DNA of 64,000 nt, taken from positions 3,162,001-3,226,000 of the forward strand of contig NZ_AP022586.1 of NCBI RefSeq assembly GCF_010731695.1. Direction: 5' to 3'. The notes beneath the pieces are model-generated. The model worked only from the letters and a program-made list of their open reading frames with translations, was not told where the DNA came from and did not search any database. Source of the DNA: Mycolicibacterium litorale. GTDB lineage: Bacteria; Actinomycetota; Actinomycetes; Mycobacteriales; Mycobacteriaceae. This document shows positions 47,254 to 57,577 of this stretch, piece by piece (position 1 is the first letter of the stretch; each line of letters starts with the position of its first letter). A program made the position numbers and the translations under genes.

Positions 47254-48585
47254 CGCTGCAGCACGGCTCAATTCGGGCCCCCGCGGGAGCCGGGAGAGCA
47301 CCGGCCACGGCGCGGGGACCGGCGGAGGGGCCAGACCGAGATGCCGGGCGGTGTCGTCGTCGGGAATTCCGAACACCACGCCGAGATCGGTGATCAGATA
47401 GCGCGGTTGCGCCTCGCCGCCGCCGCCGGTGACGCTGACCGGACGGCCGAGCACGCTGCGTCCCGGGGGCACCGATACGGCGTCGACGGCGGGGCCCGCC
47501 CCGTCGGCCTGCGCCAGCTCGACCCCGGGGGTGTCACGCAGCAGTTCGGCGCCGTCGAACAACGCCGTCGTCACCTGCTCGCCGGCCACCGCCCAGTGCG
47601 CGCACAACACCGCCGGATCGGCGGGCGTGACCCGCTCGGGATGCGACGCGATGGGCAGGGTGTCGACGACGCCGGCCGCAAGCACCGCATCCGGGGTGAC
47701 GGTCGGGATGTCGCCGCCCCGCTGCGCGACGGTGAAGCGGATGAGGTCGGCGGTGACCTCGCCGATGCGCTGCACGCCGTCGGCCAGCACGACGTAGTAC
47801 TCCGTGGCGTCGGCGCGCGGCAGGCGAACGACCGCGCCGACGGGATGTCCGGCCAGGGCACCCCGACCACCGGAGTCCGGCACCGTCGGGGCGGTGATCG
47901 GCGGATCCTCCGGAAGGGCGTCGAGCAGCGTGCGGGACACCGGCCGCGGCGTCAACCCGTCGAGCCGCAGAGCCCGAACGACGGCGGTGTCGCGTAGGTC
48001 GACCGCGGCCCGCCGGCCGGCGTGGAGCAGGTAGGTCACCGCCGGGCCCTCCGACCGCGCAGTGACCAGCAGGGCGCCGTCGCCGAGCGCCGCGCCGGAT
48101 GGGGACGGCGCCACCACGACCGTCGTCGACGTGTCGGTGTCGCAGACGGTCCAGCCGGCATCACCCATCGCCGGTCCGATGCTCGCCGGCGCCCCGGGAA
48201 TGCCGACCTGCGGTCCGCGCCGCGCGTCGGTCAGCGCCCGGGTGCTGACCGTCCTCGGTTCCGCGGCGTCTCCGACGATCAGCCGCGCCGACGCGAGGTT
48301 GGGTACCGGATGCAGGGTGTCGTCGATGCGGACGTAGAGGGCTCCCGACTCCCCGTCCATCACGATCGCCGCGTCGGCGATGCCCGCCTGCGGCCGCAGC
48401 ACCGCCAACACCGCGCATCCGGCCAGCACGATCGCCGCGAGCACCGCACCGGCGACGAGCGCGATCGACTGGCCGCGCAGCGGATCGTCGAGCATCCGGA
48501 CGTCCGCGCGGACCAGTGCGTGCTCCATCCGGCGCATCAGGAATCGGTACCCGCTGACCTGCAGCCGGGTGGTCGGTCGTCCCAT
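47209..48585 (-). CDS. eccB4: ESX-4 membrane protein EccB4
   Basis: 458-residue EccB. Cytoplasmic N-terminus with the family start (GRPTTRLQVSGYRFLMRRMEHALVRADVRM), one membrane helix (IALVAGAVLAAIVLAGCAVLAVL), then a large periplasmic repeat domain (RPQAGIADAAIVMDGESGALYVRIDDTLHPVPNLASARLI). ATG at 48585 is chosen; GTG at 48591 is in frame. Opposite orientation to mycP4. Confidence 0.94.
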   Translation of the reverse strand: MGRPTTRLQVSGYRFLMRRMEHALVRADVRMLDDPLRGQSIALVAGAVLAAIVLAGCAVLAVLRPQAGIADAAIVMDGESGALYVRIDDTLHPVPNLASARLIVGDAAEPRTVSTRALTDARRGPQVGIPGAPASIGPAMGDAGWTVCDTDTSTTVVVAPSPSGAALGDGALLVTARSEGPAVTYLLHAGRRAAVDLRDTAVVRALRLDGLTPRPVSRTLLDALPEDPPITAPTVPDSGGRGALAGHPVGAVVRLPRADATEYYVVLADGVQRIGEVTADLIRFTVAQRGGDIPTVTPDAVLAAGVVDTLPIASHPERVTPADPAVLCAHWAVAGEQVTTALFDGAELLRDTPGVELAQADGAGPAVDAVSVPPGRSVLGRPVSVTGGGGEAQPRYLITDLGVVFGIPDDDTARHLGLAPPPVPAPWPVLSRLPRGPELSRAAASVARDAVGPGVPAR

Positions 48586-48698
48586 GTCCACCCCCGAAGG
48601 GGAGCCTAACGGCGCTGGAGCCGTTCACCTGACGCTGATTTCGCAGCTCCACGTCCGTGCCCGGGCATACAGTGAACGAAGCGGTGGGAGGTATCCAG

Positions 48699-49826
48699 AT
48701 GTTCCAGGCGGTGCGGCAGTACTGGCGCCAGCCCGAGCATTTCTATTGGCTCACCTCGTTCCTCGCCGCCAAGGAAGCGCAGTCGGCGACGTGCCGGTTG
48801 ATCGCGATGTTCATCGCCACGCTCGGGCTGGTGCCGCTGGCGATGCAGTGGAGCGACGCCGGTCCGCAGGGCACCGTCGAGCGCGGGATCGGGATGGTCG
48901 TCACGGTCAGTTGCCTGGTGATCGCCGGGTTCTGGCTGCGGCGCCGGTGGCCGTCGCGACGGCAGTCCGGGATGTTCGTGGTGGTGACCGCCGTGATCAT
49001 CGCCGCGGGCTGTCTCATCATGTCCGACCCCGAGGCCGGTCTCCTGCTCGCGACGGGGTTCGCGGTGCTGGGCGCCTACATCGCGCTCTTCCACACCGCC
49101 CACTACATCGTGTTCGTGTTCACGCTCGCCGAGTTCACGGGAATCGTGCTGGCGTTCCGGCTGGCCGAGACCGCCGATCCGATCTGGGCGGTGACGTCAC
49201 TGACCATCGTCATGACCGTCACCGTCGCCGTGCCGTTCGCATGCCACCTCCTGCTGTACGCCGTGGACATCGACGTGGACAACGCCGACATCGACCCGCT
49301 GACCGGCCTGCTCAACCGCGAGGCGTTCTACCGCGCCGCCGGCCACGTCGTCGCCCGTAGCCGCGACGACGACCAGCGGCTCGTGCTGGTGGTCATCAAC
49401 CTCGACAACATGCGCTTGCTGGGTGAGACCGACGGCGCGCTGGCGTGTGAGCGCGCCCGGGTGGCGATCGGCCAGACCCTGCGCGAGACGACGCGCCACA
49501 ACGCGTTCGTCGCCCACACCGGCGACGACGAATACCTGATCGCCGACACGTTCCCCACGCCCGACTCCTTCCCACTGGTGGAGCGGGTCCGCAAGGCGAT
49601 CGCCGCGACCCCGCCGCGGGTCACGGCCAGCATGGGCGTGGTGAGCACACCGATGCGCGGGCTGGCCGCCTGCCCGCCGTCGGACCTGCTCGACGAGCTG
49701 ATCACGATCGCGACGATGGCGATGTACGACGCCCGCCGGGCCGGCGGCAACCAGGCGCGGTACGTGTCCTGCGATCGCCCGGCCGTCCTCGACCACGCCC
49801 GCCGACTCGACGCGGACGACTTCTAG
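48699..49826 (+). CDS. Membrane protein with a degenerate GGDEF domain
   Basis: 375-residue protein with about six N-terminal membrane helices and a C-terminal GGDEF-fold domain (IDPLTGLLNREAFYRAAG onward). The signature motif reads GDDEY (near residue 273) instead of GGDEF, and the first metal-binding Asp strand reads INLDN rather than D-x-D. The domain is thus probably impaired as a diguanylate cyclase and may act as a c-di-GMP/GTP sensor or be inactive. ATG at 48699 follows GGGAGG by eight bases; the frame is open from 48657. Confidence 0.82.
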   Translation: MFQAVRQYWRQPEHFYWLTSFLAAKEAQSATCRLIAMFIATLGLVPLAMQWSDAGPQGTVERGIGMVVTVSCLVIAGFWLRRRWPSRRQSGMFVVVTAVIIAAGCLIMSDPEAGLLLATGFAVLGAYIALFHTAHYIVFVFTLAEFTGIVLAFRLAETADPIWAVTSLTIVMTVTVAVPFACHLLLYAVDIDVDNADIDPLTGLLNREAFYRAAGHVVARSRDDDQRLVLVVINLDNMRLLGETDGALACERARVAIGQTLRETTRHNAFVAHTGDDEYLIADTFPTPDSFPLVERVRKAIAATPPRVTASMGVVSTPMRGLAACPPSDLLDELITIATMAMYDARRAGGNQARYVSCDRPAVLDHARRLDADDF

Positions 49827-50386
49827 GAGTCCTTGGCGCGCCGCTCGCGGTAGGCCGCCACATGCTGGCGGTTGCCGCAGTTGCCGGTGTCGCAGAACAT
49901 CCGGGACCGGTTGCGCGACAGGTCGACCAACACCGCTTCGCAGTCCGGTGCGGCGCAGATCTTCAGCCGCCGCAGCTCCCCGCCGCGAATCAGGTCGGCG
50001 AGTGCCATCGCCATCTCCGCGCCCATCCGCTGCCACAGCGGGTCGTGAATGGACGCCAGGTGCAGATGCCATTCGGGCATCTCGGGGTGACGGGTCAACC
50101 ACGGTGAAGCGCGGGTGTCGGAGAGCAGTGCATTGACCTGCCCGACCGTGCGCACCTCGTCGCCCGCGGCCGCCCAGATCTTGCCCAACCGGGTCCGCAG
50201 CCGGTGCACCTCGGCGAGTTCGGCATCGTCGCGGTCGCGCCGCCCGGTCCAGCCGAAGCTGTCGAGGTACTCGTCGAGCGACGCCAGATCGCCGAGTTGT
50301 TCACCGTCGACGCGGTCGGTGTTGATCAGCACACACGCCGCTCGCAACGTGAGTTCAGTGTCATGAGTGAAATTCATTTGACTCAT
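49823..50386 (-). CDS. CGNR zinc-finger (ABATE-domain) regulator
   Basis: 187-residue protein with an N-terminal helical ABATE domain (TELTLRAACVLINTD) and a C-terminal CGNR zinc finger: CAAPDCEAVLVDLSRNRSRMFCDTGNCGNRQHVAAYR, with four Cys and the CGNR motif. Members are probable DNA-binding stress regulators. It is divergent from an EamA exporter. Its start codons (50386, or 50377) lie inside a long palindrome (50363-50386), suggesting autoregulation. AAGGAG is two bases from the 50386 ATG and eleven from the 50377 ATG, so the start is uncertain. Confidence 0.85.
   Translation of the reverse strand: MSQMNFTHDTELTLRAACVLINTDRVDGEQLGDLASLDEYLDSFGWTGRRDRDDAELAEVHRLRTRLGKIWAAAGDEVRTVGQVNALLSDTRASPWLTRHPEMPEWHLHLASIHDPLWQRMGAEMAMALADLIRGGELRRLKICAAPDCEAVLVDLSRNRSRMFCDTGNCGNRQHVAAYRERRAKDS
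50363..50386. promoter_or_regulatory. Palindrome over the CGNR regulator start, candidate operator
   Basis: ATGAGTGAAAT and ATTTGACTCAT form 11-base inverted arms with one mismatch around a TC centre. A copy of the right arm, ATTTTACTCAT, occurs at 50422-50432 in the gap before the EamA gene, so two sites may control both genes. Confidence 0.55.
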
Positions 50387-50454
50387 GACTCCTTCGATCA
50401 TTACGGTCAGGACCAAAGCTCATTTTACTCATTACACACTTCTTGGAGGTGGAC

Positions 50455-51498
50455 ATGACCGCGGCCGGCGCCCTCACGACACCGCACCGCTCGGCGAACC
50501 AGTTCCGGGTCGGCCTCCTGTTCGCCGTCAGTTCGGCGCTCGCGTTCGGCATGTCCGGGCCGCTGGGCAAGTCGCTGATGGTCGCCGGGTGGAGCCCCAC
50601 CGCGGCCGTCACGGCGCGTCTGGCCGGTGGCGCCCTGCTGATGGCGGTGTTCGCGACCGTCATGCGCCCCGGCTGGATCCGCGAGGCCGCCACGCACTGG
50701 CGAACCGTCCTCGCGTACGGGGCGGTCCCGATCGCCGGCGCCCAGCTCTTCTACTACAACGCGGTCTCGCACCTGTCGGTCGCCGTGGCGCTGCTGCTCG
50801 AGTACACCGCGCCGATCCTCGTCGTCGCCTGGGTGTGGCTGAGTACCCGGCGCAGGCCGTCGCATCTGACGCTGGCCGGCGTCGCGGTCGCCGTCACGGG
50901 GATCATGCTCGTCCTCGGGATCGTCGGCACCGGCGGATTCGCCGGTCTGGACATCAACCTCGTCGGCGTCGGGTGGGGTATGGCCGCCGCCGTCTGTGCC
51001 GCCTGCTACTTCCTGATGTCGGAGCGGGCCGGCACCGGCGGAGACGACTCCGGCGTGCATCCGATCACGCTCGCCGCGGGCGGCCTGGCCGTCGGCGGCG
51101 CGGTCACCGCGCTGCTCGGCATGCTCGGCGTCATGCCGCTGACCTTCACCGCGAACGACACCGTCATCGCCGGCTGGACGACGTCGTGGGTGGTGCCCGT
51201 GATCGCGCTGGGCCTCATCCCGACCGCCGTCGCCTACACGCTCGGCATCATCGGCATCGCCCGGCTGCGGCCGCGTTTCGCCTCGCTGGTCGGGCTGTCC
51301 GAAGTGCTGTTCGCGGTGCTCGCCGCCTGGGTGATGCTCGGCGAGTCGATCACCCCGATCCAGGCCGTGGGCGCGGTCGTCGTGCTGACCGGTCTGGTGC
51401 TGGCCCGGCAGGGCGAGCGCGAAGTCGTCGCCGAGGTGATGTGGCCGGAAACACCTCCTCAGAAGCGGACGGATACGGATTCTGTTGGATGTAGCTAG
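50455..51498 (+). CDS. EamA/DMT-family transporter
   Basis: 347-residue drug/metabolite transporter with about ten membrane helices and two EamA repeats (first VSSALAFGMSGPLGKSLMVAGWSP; second GWGMAAAVCAACYFLMSERAG). It ends with RLRPRFASLVGLSEVLFAVLAAWVMLGE and a charged tail. Such proteins export amino acids, nucleosides or drugs; the substrate is unknown. ATG at 50455 follows GGAGG by five bases. Probably controlled by the divergent CGNR regulator. Confidence 0.9.
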   Translation: MTAAGALTTPHRSANQFRVGLLFAVSSALAFGMSGPLGKSLMVAGWSPTAAVTARLAGGALLMAVFATVMRPGWIREAATHWRTVLAYGAVPIAGAQLFYYNAVSHLSVAVALLLEYTAPILVVAWVWLSTRRRPSHLTLAGVAVAVTGIMLVLGIVGTGGFAGLDINLVGVGWGMAAAVCAACYFLMSERAGTGGDDSGVHPITLAAGGLAVGGAVTALLGMLGVMPLTFTANDTVIAGWTTSWVVPVIALGLIPTAVAYTLGIIGIARLRPRFASLVGLSEVLFAVLAAWVMLGESITPIQAVGAVVVLTGLVLARQGEREVVAEVMWPETPPQKRTDTDSVGCS

Positions 51499-51515
51499 CA
51501 CATCTATGTGAGTAT

Positions 51516-52181
51516 GTGCCGGTGAACCTGCTCCGTGCCGGTGCGCGCCTGGCCGCCACCGCTCTCTCCGTCGCCTCCGCCGGTGTCCTCGTCGGCGCGG
51601 GCGCCGCCGCCGCACAGGGTTGCTCGGACGTCGAGCTGATCTTCGCGCGCGGAACCAGTGAACCCGCAGGCATCGGCCGGGTCGGCCAGGCCCTCGCCGA
51701 CGCCATGCGGCCCATGCTCGGCGGACGCACGCTGAGCACCTACGGCGTCAACTATCCGGCCACCTACGACTTCCTCAACACCGCCGCGGGCGCCGCGGAC
51801 GCGACCGCGCGCATCGCGTCGGTCTCCTCCCAGTGCCCCGGCACCCGGTTCGTGCTGGGCGGCTACTCGCAGGGCGCCGCGGTGATCGACATGCTCGCCG
51901 GCGTACCGCCGCTGGGCAACCGCATCGGCGACATCGGCTCGGCGCCGCCGCTGCCCGCGAGCTACGTCAGCGACGTCGCGGCGGTCGCGGTGTTCGGCAA
52001 CCCCGCCACGAAATTCGGCAACCCGGTCTCCGCGCAGGGCCTGTTCGCCGGCCGCAGCGTCGACCTGTGCAGCGACGGCGACCCGATCTGTTCCGACGGC
52101 CGCAACCCGTTCGCGCACACCCACTACGAGTCCTCACCGTTCATCGGCCAGGCTGCAGGATTCGCAGCCGGGCTCGTCTGA
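51516..52181 (+). CDS. Secreted cutinase family protein (first copy, Cut3-like)
   Basis: 221-residue cutinase/phospholipase-type serine esterase. Signal peptide (ARLAATALSVASAGVLVGAGAAAAQG), then CSDVELIFARGTSEPAGIG. The nucleophile is in GYSQGA, the catalytic Asp in CSDGDPIC, and the His in FAHTHYE. Two expected disulphides are present. GTG at 51516; GTG at 51522 is an alternative. The cut pair after ESX-4 corresponds to Rv3451-Rv3452. Confidence 0.93.
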   Translation: MPVNLLRAGARLAATALSVASAGVLVGAGAAAAQGCSDVELIFARGTSEPAGIGRVGQALADAMRPMLGGRTLSTYGVNYPATYDFLNTAAGAADATARIASVSSQCPGTRFVLGGYSQGAAVIDMLAGVPPLGNRIGDIGSAPPLPASYVSDVAAVAVFGNPATKFGNPVSAQGLFAGRSVDLCSDGDPICSDGRNPFAHTHYESSPFIGQAAGFAAGLV

Positions 52182-52207
52182 CGACCGTGTCGGTTAACAT
52201 CGACGGG

Positions 52208-52900
52208 GTGCATGATCACTCTGCGTCGTCCCCCTGGCTCCGCCGGTGTCTGGCCCTCACCGCGGGTGTACTCGTCGCCGCGGGACTGCTTGTCGCACCC
52301 ACGGTGCTGCCGCCCCTCGCTCCCGTCGCCTCCGCGCAGGCCTGCCCCCAGGCAGAGCTGATCTTCGCCCGCGGCCGTACCGAGGCGCCCGGCGCGGGCG
52401 TCATCGGCAACGCGCTGATCAGCGCCCTGCGCAGCAAGACCGGCAAGGACATCGACCTCTACACCGTGCAGTACCCGGCGGACACCGAGATCGATGTGGG
52501 CGCCAACGACATGAGCTCGCGCATCCAGGACATGGCGGGGCGGTGCCCCGACACCCGGCTGGTCCTGGGCGGCTACTCCCTCGGCGCCGCGGTGACCGAC
52601 GTCGTGCTGGCCGCGCCCATCGCGGCGTTCGGGTTCGACAAGCCGCTACCGCCGGGAATGGACCGGCACATCGCGGCGGTCGCGCTGTTCGGTAACGGAA
52701 TCGCCTGGGTCGGGCCCATCACGAACTTCAGCCCGCTCTACCGCGAACGCACCATCGAGCTGTGCCACGGCGCCGACCCGATCTGCAGCCCGGCCGACCC
52801 CAACACCTGGGAAGGCAACTGGCCCGACCACGCGGCCAGGGCCTACATCAACGCCGGAATGGTCAATCAGGCCGCCGACTTCATCGCCGGCCGCATCTGA
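52208..52900 (+). CDS. Secreted cutinase family protein (second copy, Cut4-like)
   Basis: 230-residue paralogue of the preceding gene. The signal sequence is WLRRCLALTAGVLVAAGLLVAPTVLPPLAPVASA, followed by CPQAELIFARGRTEAPGAG. The nucleophile is in GYSLGA, the Asp in CHGADPIC and the His in WPDHAARAY. GTG at 52208; GTG at 52187 would add seven residues. It ends one base from the convergent truA stop. Confidence 0.92.
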   Translation: MHDHSASSPWLRRCLALTAGVLVAAGLLVAPTVLPPLAPVASAQACPQAELIFARGRTEAPGAGVIGNALISALRSKTGKDIDLYTVQYPADTEIDVGANDMSSRIQDMAGRCPDTRLVLGGYSLGAAVTDVVLAAPIAAFGFDKPLPPGMDRHIAAVALFGNGIAWVGPITNFSPLYRERTIELCHGADPICSPADPNTWEGNWPDHAARAYINAGMVNQAADFIAGRI

Positions 52901-52901
52901 C

Positions 52902-53738
52902 CTAGTCGATGACGCGCAGGTCCCGGGTGACCAGCGTGCGTGCGGCCAACTCGTCGTCCGGCGGATAGTCCACGCCGACGAGGGTCAGCCCCTGCGGCGG
53001 TGCCGCGGCGAAATCGCTGGATCGGCGGGTCGCGGTCAGCAGCCCCGCACACCAGCCGGGTTCGCGGCGATGCTCACCCACCGCGATCAGCGCACCGACC
53101 AGCGAGCGCACCATCGACCAGCAGAACGCGTCGGCGGTGACGTGCGCGGTGAGCAGATCGCCGTCGCGGGTCCAGTCCAGCCGCTGCAGGTCGCGGATCG
53201 TCGTCGCCCCCTCACGGTGCCGGCAGAAGGCCGCGAAGTCGCGCAGCCCGACCAGTTCGCGGCTGCCCGCATTCATCGCCTCGACGTCGAGGGGCCGCGG
53301 CCAGGCCGTCACGTAGCGCGCCAGGTGCGGTTCCACACCGTAGGGCGCGATGCCGAGCCGGTAGACGTAGTGGCGGCGCAACGCCGAGAAGCGGGCGTCG
53401 AAACCCGCGGGGGCGCGGGTGATGTCGCGGACCCGCACATCGGGGGGTAGGAATCGGCTCAGCCGGCGCACCAGCGGGCCGAACTCTGGGTCGGCGGGCC
53501 GCGGGGTGCGCGGATGGGCGTGTGCCAGCGCGTCGCCCGGCACGTCGGCGTGGGCGACCTGTCCGGTGGCGTGGACGCCCGCGTCGGTACGCCCAGCCGC
53601 CCGCACCACCACCGGCGTGCGGAACACCGTCGACAGCGCGCCGTCGATCAGCCCGGCGACCGTGCGCTGACCGGCCTGGGTCGCCCAGCCGGCGAAGTCG
53701 GTGCCGTCGTAACTGACATCGAGCCGAAGACGAATCAC
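52902..53738 (-). CDS. truA: tRNA pseudouridine synthase A
   Basis: 278-residue TruA modifying positions 38-40 of the tRNA anticodon stem. The catalytic Asp is in [31 protein letters not shown] and [17 protein letters not shown] are family motifs. GTG at 53738 ([19 protein letters not shown]) is the family start. Downstream of rplQ on the same strand, but separated by a strong hairpin. Confidence 0.96.
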   Translation of the reverse strand: MIRLRLDVSYDGTDFAGWATQAGQRTVAGLIDGALSTVFRTPVVVRAAGRTDAGVHATGQVAHADVPGDALAHAHPRTPRPADPEFGPLVRRLSRFLPPDVRVRDITRAPAGFDARFSALRRHYVYRLGIAPYGVEPHLARYVTAWPRPLDVEAMNAGSRELVGLRDFAAFCRHREGATTIRDLQRLDWTRDGDLLTAHVTADAFCWSMVRSLVGALIAVGEHRREPGWCAGLLTATRRSSDFAAAPPQGLTLVGVDYPPDDELAARTLVTRDLRVID

Positions 53739-53764
53739 CGGGCGAGCGTAGCGACGGGAGAGAC

Positions 53765-53802
53765 GAACGAGCCCGCCATCGGATTCGATGGCGGGCTCGT
53801 TC
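53765..53802 (-). terminator. 17-base perfect hairpin between rplQ and truA
   Basis: GAACGAGCCCGCCATCG and its exact complement form a 17-base stem around the loop GATT, 10 bases after the rplQ stop. It is the clearest terminator in the window and should end the alpha operon, though truA follows within 30 bases on the same strand. Confidence 0.8.
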
Positions 53803-53811
53803 ATGGCGTCA

Positions 53812-54423
53812 CTAGGACTTGTCAGCGTCCGAGGCCTCGTCGGCGGTCGGATCGTCGGTCTCGGTCGACCGCGACGCCTCGGTGGCCGTGGTGTCCTCCG
53901 CCTCGGGCAGAGCGTCACCGGACTCGACAGCCGACGAATCGTCGGTGTCGGGGCCCTCGGCGGCCTCCGGCTCGACCGACGCCTGCGGTGCCCCGGCAGC
54001 GGCGACCGGAGCGGTCTGCGTGCTACCGGCGGCCCGGCGGGCCCGGTTCGCTTCAGCGGTCACCGTCTTCTCGCGCACCAGCTCGATGACCGCCATCGGG
54101 GCGTTGTCGCCCTTGCGCGGCTCGACCTTGATGATGCGGGTGTAGCCACCCTCGCGGTCAGCGAAGAACGGCCCGATCTCGGCGAACAGGGTGTGCACGA
54201 CATCCTTGTCCCGGATCTTCTTCATCACCTCACGCCGGTTGTGCAGCGCACCCTTCTTGGCGTGGGTGATCAGCTTCTCCGCGTACGGACGCAGCGCCCG
54301 TGCCTTCGGCTCGGTCGTCTTGATCCGGCCGTGCTCGAACAGCGACGTGGCCAGGTTGGCCAGGATCGCCTTCTGATGCGACGACGATCCGCCGAGGCGA
54401 GGACCCTTGGTGGGTTTGGGCAT
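53812..54423 (-). CDS. rplQ: 50S ribosomal protein L17
   Basis: 203-residue L17: a conserved N-terminal 120 residues ([37 protein letters not shown] ... [22 protein letters not shown]) plus a long acidic, Ala/Thr/Ser-rich C-terminal extension typical of actinobacteria. Last gene of the alpha operon. Confidence 0.98.
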   Translation of the reverse strand: MPKPTKGPRLGGSSSHQKAILANLATSLFEHGRIKTTEPKARALRPYAEKLITHAKKGALHNRREVMKKIRDKDVVHTLFAEIGPFFADREGGYTRIIKVEPRKGDNAPMAVIELVREKTVTAEANRARRAAGSTQTAPVAAAGAPQASVEPEAAEGPDTDDSSAVESGDALPEAEDTTATEASRSTETDDPTADEASDADKS

Positions 54424-54483
54424 TGCGACTATCTCCTCATTGGGGCCGGCCCCCGTATCAGGTAGGGCCGGGACGGATACTTC

Positions 54484-55590
<1,107 letters not shown>

Positions 55591-55611
55591 TCATCGGGAC
55601 GGCCGGGGGTG

Positions 55612-56217
55612 TTACTTCGAGTAGAGCTCGACGATCAGCTGCTCGGTCAGCGGCACGTCGATCTGCGCGCGCTCCGGCAACTGGTGGACGAGGATGCGCT
55701 GACGTTCGCCGACGACCTGCAGCCACGACGGGATCGGCCGGTCACCCGCGGTCTCCCGCGCGATCACGAACGGATCGGTGTTCAGCGACTTCTCCTTGAC
55801 GTCGATGATGTCGTACTGCGACACCCGGTAGCTGGGGATGTCGACCTTGACGCCGTTGACGGTGAAGTGTCCGTGGCTGACGAGCTGGCGGGCCATCCGG
55901 CGGGTGCGCGCCAGGCCGGCGCGGTACACGACGTTGTCCAGCCGGCTCTCGAGGATGCGCAGCAGGTTGTCACCGGTCTTGCCGGGCTGCCGGTTGGCCT
56001 CGTCGTAGTAGCGACGGAACTGCTTCTCGAGCACGCCGTAGGTGAAGCGGGCCTTCTGCTTCTCCTGCAGCTGCGTGCGGTATTCGCTCTCCTTGATCCG
56101 CGCGCGGCCGTGCTGGCCGGGCGGGTAGGGGCGCTTCTCGAACGACTGATCGCCACCGACGAGGTCGACGCCGAGACGACGCGACTTGCGGGTGGCCGGT
56201 CCGGTGTAACGAGCCAT
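55612..56217 (-). CDS. rpsD: 30S ribosomal protein S4
   Basis: 201-residue S4, a primary 16S rRNA-binding assembly protein, with the S4 RNA-binding domain (RLDNVVYRAGLARTRRMARQLVSHGHFTVNG). It lacks the Cys zinc cluster seen in some S4 paralogues, so it is the zinc-independent type. Between rpsK and rpoA. Confidence 0.98.
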   Translation of the reverse strand: MARYTGPATRKSRRLGVDLVGGDQSFEKRPYPPGQHGRARIKESEYRTQLQEKQKARFTYGVLEKQFRRYYDEANRQPGKTGDNLLRILESRLDNVVYRAGLARTRRMARQLVSHGHFTVNGVKVDIPSYRVSQYDIIDVKEKSLNTDPFVIARETAGDRPIPSWLQVVGERQRILVHQLPERAQIDVPLTEQLIVELYSK

Positions 56218-56237
56218 GAGTTTCTAGTCCCTCTTCC

Positions 56238-56654
56238 CTAGACCCGGCGCCGCTTGGGCGGACGGCAACCGTTGTGCGGCTGCGGCGTGACGTCGGCGAT
56301 GGCGCCGACCTCGAGGCCGGCGGCCTGCAGCGAGCGGATGGCGGTCTCGCGGCCCGAACCGGGCCCCTTCACGAACACGTCGACCTTCTTGACCCCGTGC
56401 TCCTGGGCCTTGCGGGCAGCGTTCTCGGCGGCCAGCTGCGCGGCGAACGGGGTCGACTTACGCGACCCCTTGAAGCCGACGTGACCCGACGACGCCCAGG
56501 CGATGACGTTGCCCTGCGGATCGGTGATCGAGACGATCGTGTTGTTGAACGTGCTCTTGATGTGCGCGGCGCCGTGCGGGACGTTCTTCTTCTCCCTGCG
56601 GCGGGTCTTCTGCCCCTTCTTCGCGGAGGAAGCGGCGGCTTTCTTCGGTGGCAT
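56238..56654 (-). CDS. rpsK: 30S ribosomal protein S11
   Basis: 138-residue S11 ([30 protein letters not shown] ... [18 protein letters not shown]). Basic, Ala/Lys-rich N-terminus. Four bases after the rpsM stop. Confidence 0.98.
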   Translation of the reverse strand: MPPKKAAASSAKKGQKTRRREKKNVPHGAAHIKSTFNNTIVSITDPQGNVIAWASSGHVGFKGSRKSTPFAAQLAAENAARKAQEHGVKKVDVFVKGPGSGRETAIRSLQAAGLEVGAIADVTPQPHNGCRPPKRRRV

Positions 56655-56658
56655 CTAC

Positions 56659-57033
56659 TTACCTGGCCTTCTTCTTGCCGGCGATGGTGCGCTTGGGGCC
56701 CTTGCGGGTACGCGCGTTGGTCTTGGTCCGCTGGCCGCGCACCGGCAGGCCACGACGGTGCCGCAGGCCCTGGTAGCAGCCGATCTCGATCTTGCGGCGG
56801 ATGTCCGCCTGCACCTCGCGGCGCAGGTCGCCCTCCACCTTCAGGGTCGCTTCGATGTAATCGCGCAGCTGGGTGACCTGATCGTCGGTCAGGTCCTTGG
56901 TGCGCAGGTCCCGGTCGATACCCGTCGCCTCCAGGATTTCCTGGGAGCGGGTACGGCCGATGCCGTAGATGTAGGTAAGTGCGATCTCCATGCGCTTGTC
57001 GCGCGGGAGGTCAACGCCCACTAGTCGGGCCAT
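56659..57033 (-). CDS. rpsM: 30S ribosomal protein S13
   Basis: 124-residue S13 ([26 protein letters not shown] ... [28 protein letters not shown]). Forms the head bridge to the 50S subunit. Downstream of rpmJ by 173 bases. Confidence 0.98.
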   Translation of the reverse strand: MARLVGVDLPRDKRMEIALTYIYGIGRTRSQEILEATGIDRDLRTKDLTDDQVTQLRDYIEATLKVEGDLRREVQADIRRKIEIGCYQGLRHRRGLPVRGQRTKTNARTRKGPKRTIAGKKKAR

Positions 57034-57206
57034 GGGTGTGCCATTCCTTCTTCTTCGCGGAGGTCTGTTCCCAGTCCGTTCCCGCCTCTGTGGCGGGGCC
57101 CGGCCTCCGTCCGGGCGTGTCCGAGCGGCCTATCCGCTCGGTGGTACTGGGAGGTCAGCATTGAGTTGTCATTCAGGGTCGGCCGGCATCGGGTCGCCGG
57201 CCGCGA

Positions 57207-57320
57207 TCAGCCCTGCCGCTGCTTGTGGCGCGGGTCGGAGCAGATCACCATGACCCGCCCATGCCGACGGATCACCCTGCACTTGTCGCAGATGGGCTTG
57301 ACGCTCGGGTTCACCTTCAC
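57207..57320 (-). CDS. rpmJ: 50S ribosomal protein L36
   Basis: 37-residue L36 read between infA and rps[21 protein letters not shown] ... HKQRQG, with the C-x2-C and later C-x4-H zinc ligands intact (zinc-containing form). GTG start at 57320 after AAGGA. A very short gene easily missed by automatic calling. Confidence 0.96.
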
Positions 57321-57355
57321 GGCGTGCAGATCCTTCTTGGTCGTTCTGTCTGGGT

Positions 57356-57577
57356 TTACTTGTACCGATACACGATGCGGCCCCGGGACAGGTCGTAGGG
57401 AGACAGCTCCACCACGACGCGATCCTCGGGCAGGATGCGGATGTAGTGCTGCCGCATCTTGCCGCTGATGTGGGCGAGAACCTTGTGACCGTTCTCCAGC
57501 TCAATGCGGAACATCGCATTGGGCAGGGGTTCGACCACTCGACCCTCGACCTCTATGGCACCGTCTTTCTTTGCCAT
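57356..57577 (-). CDS. infA: Translation initiation factor IF-1
   Basis: 73-residue OB-fold IF-1 ([54 protein letters not shown]). First gene of the infA-rpmJ-rpsM-rpsK-rpsD-rpoA-rplQ run. A candidate promoter lies about 170 bases upstream. Confidence 0.98.
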
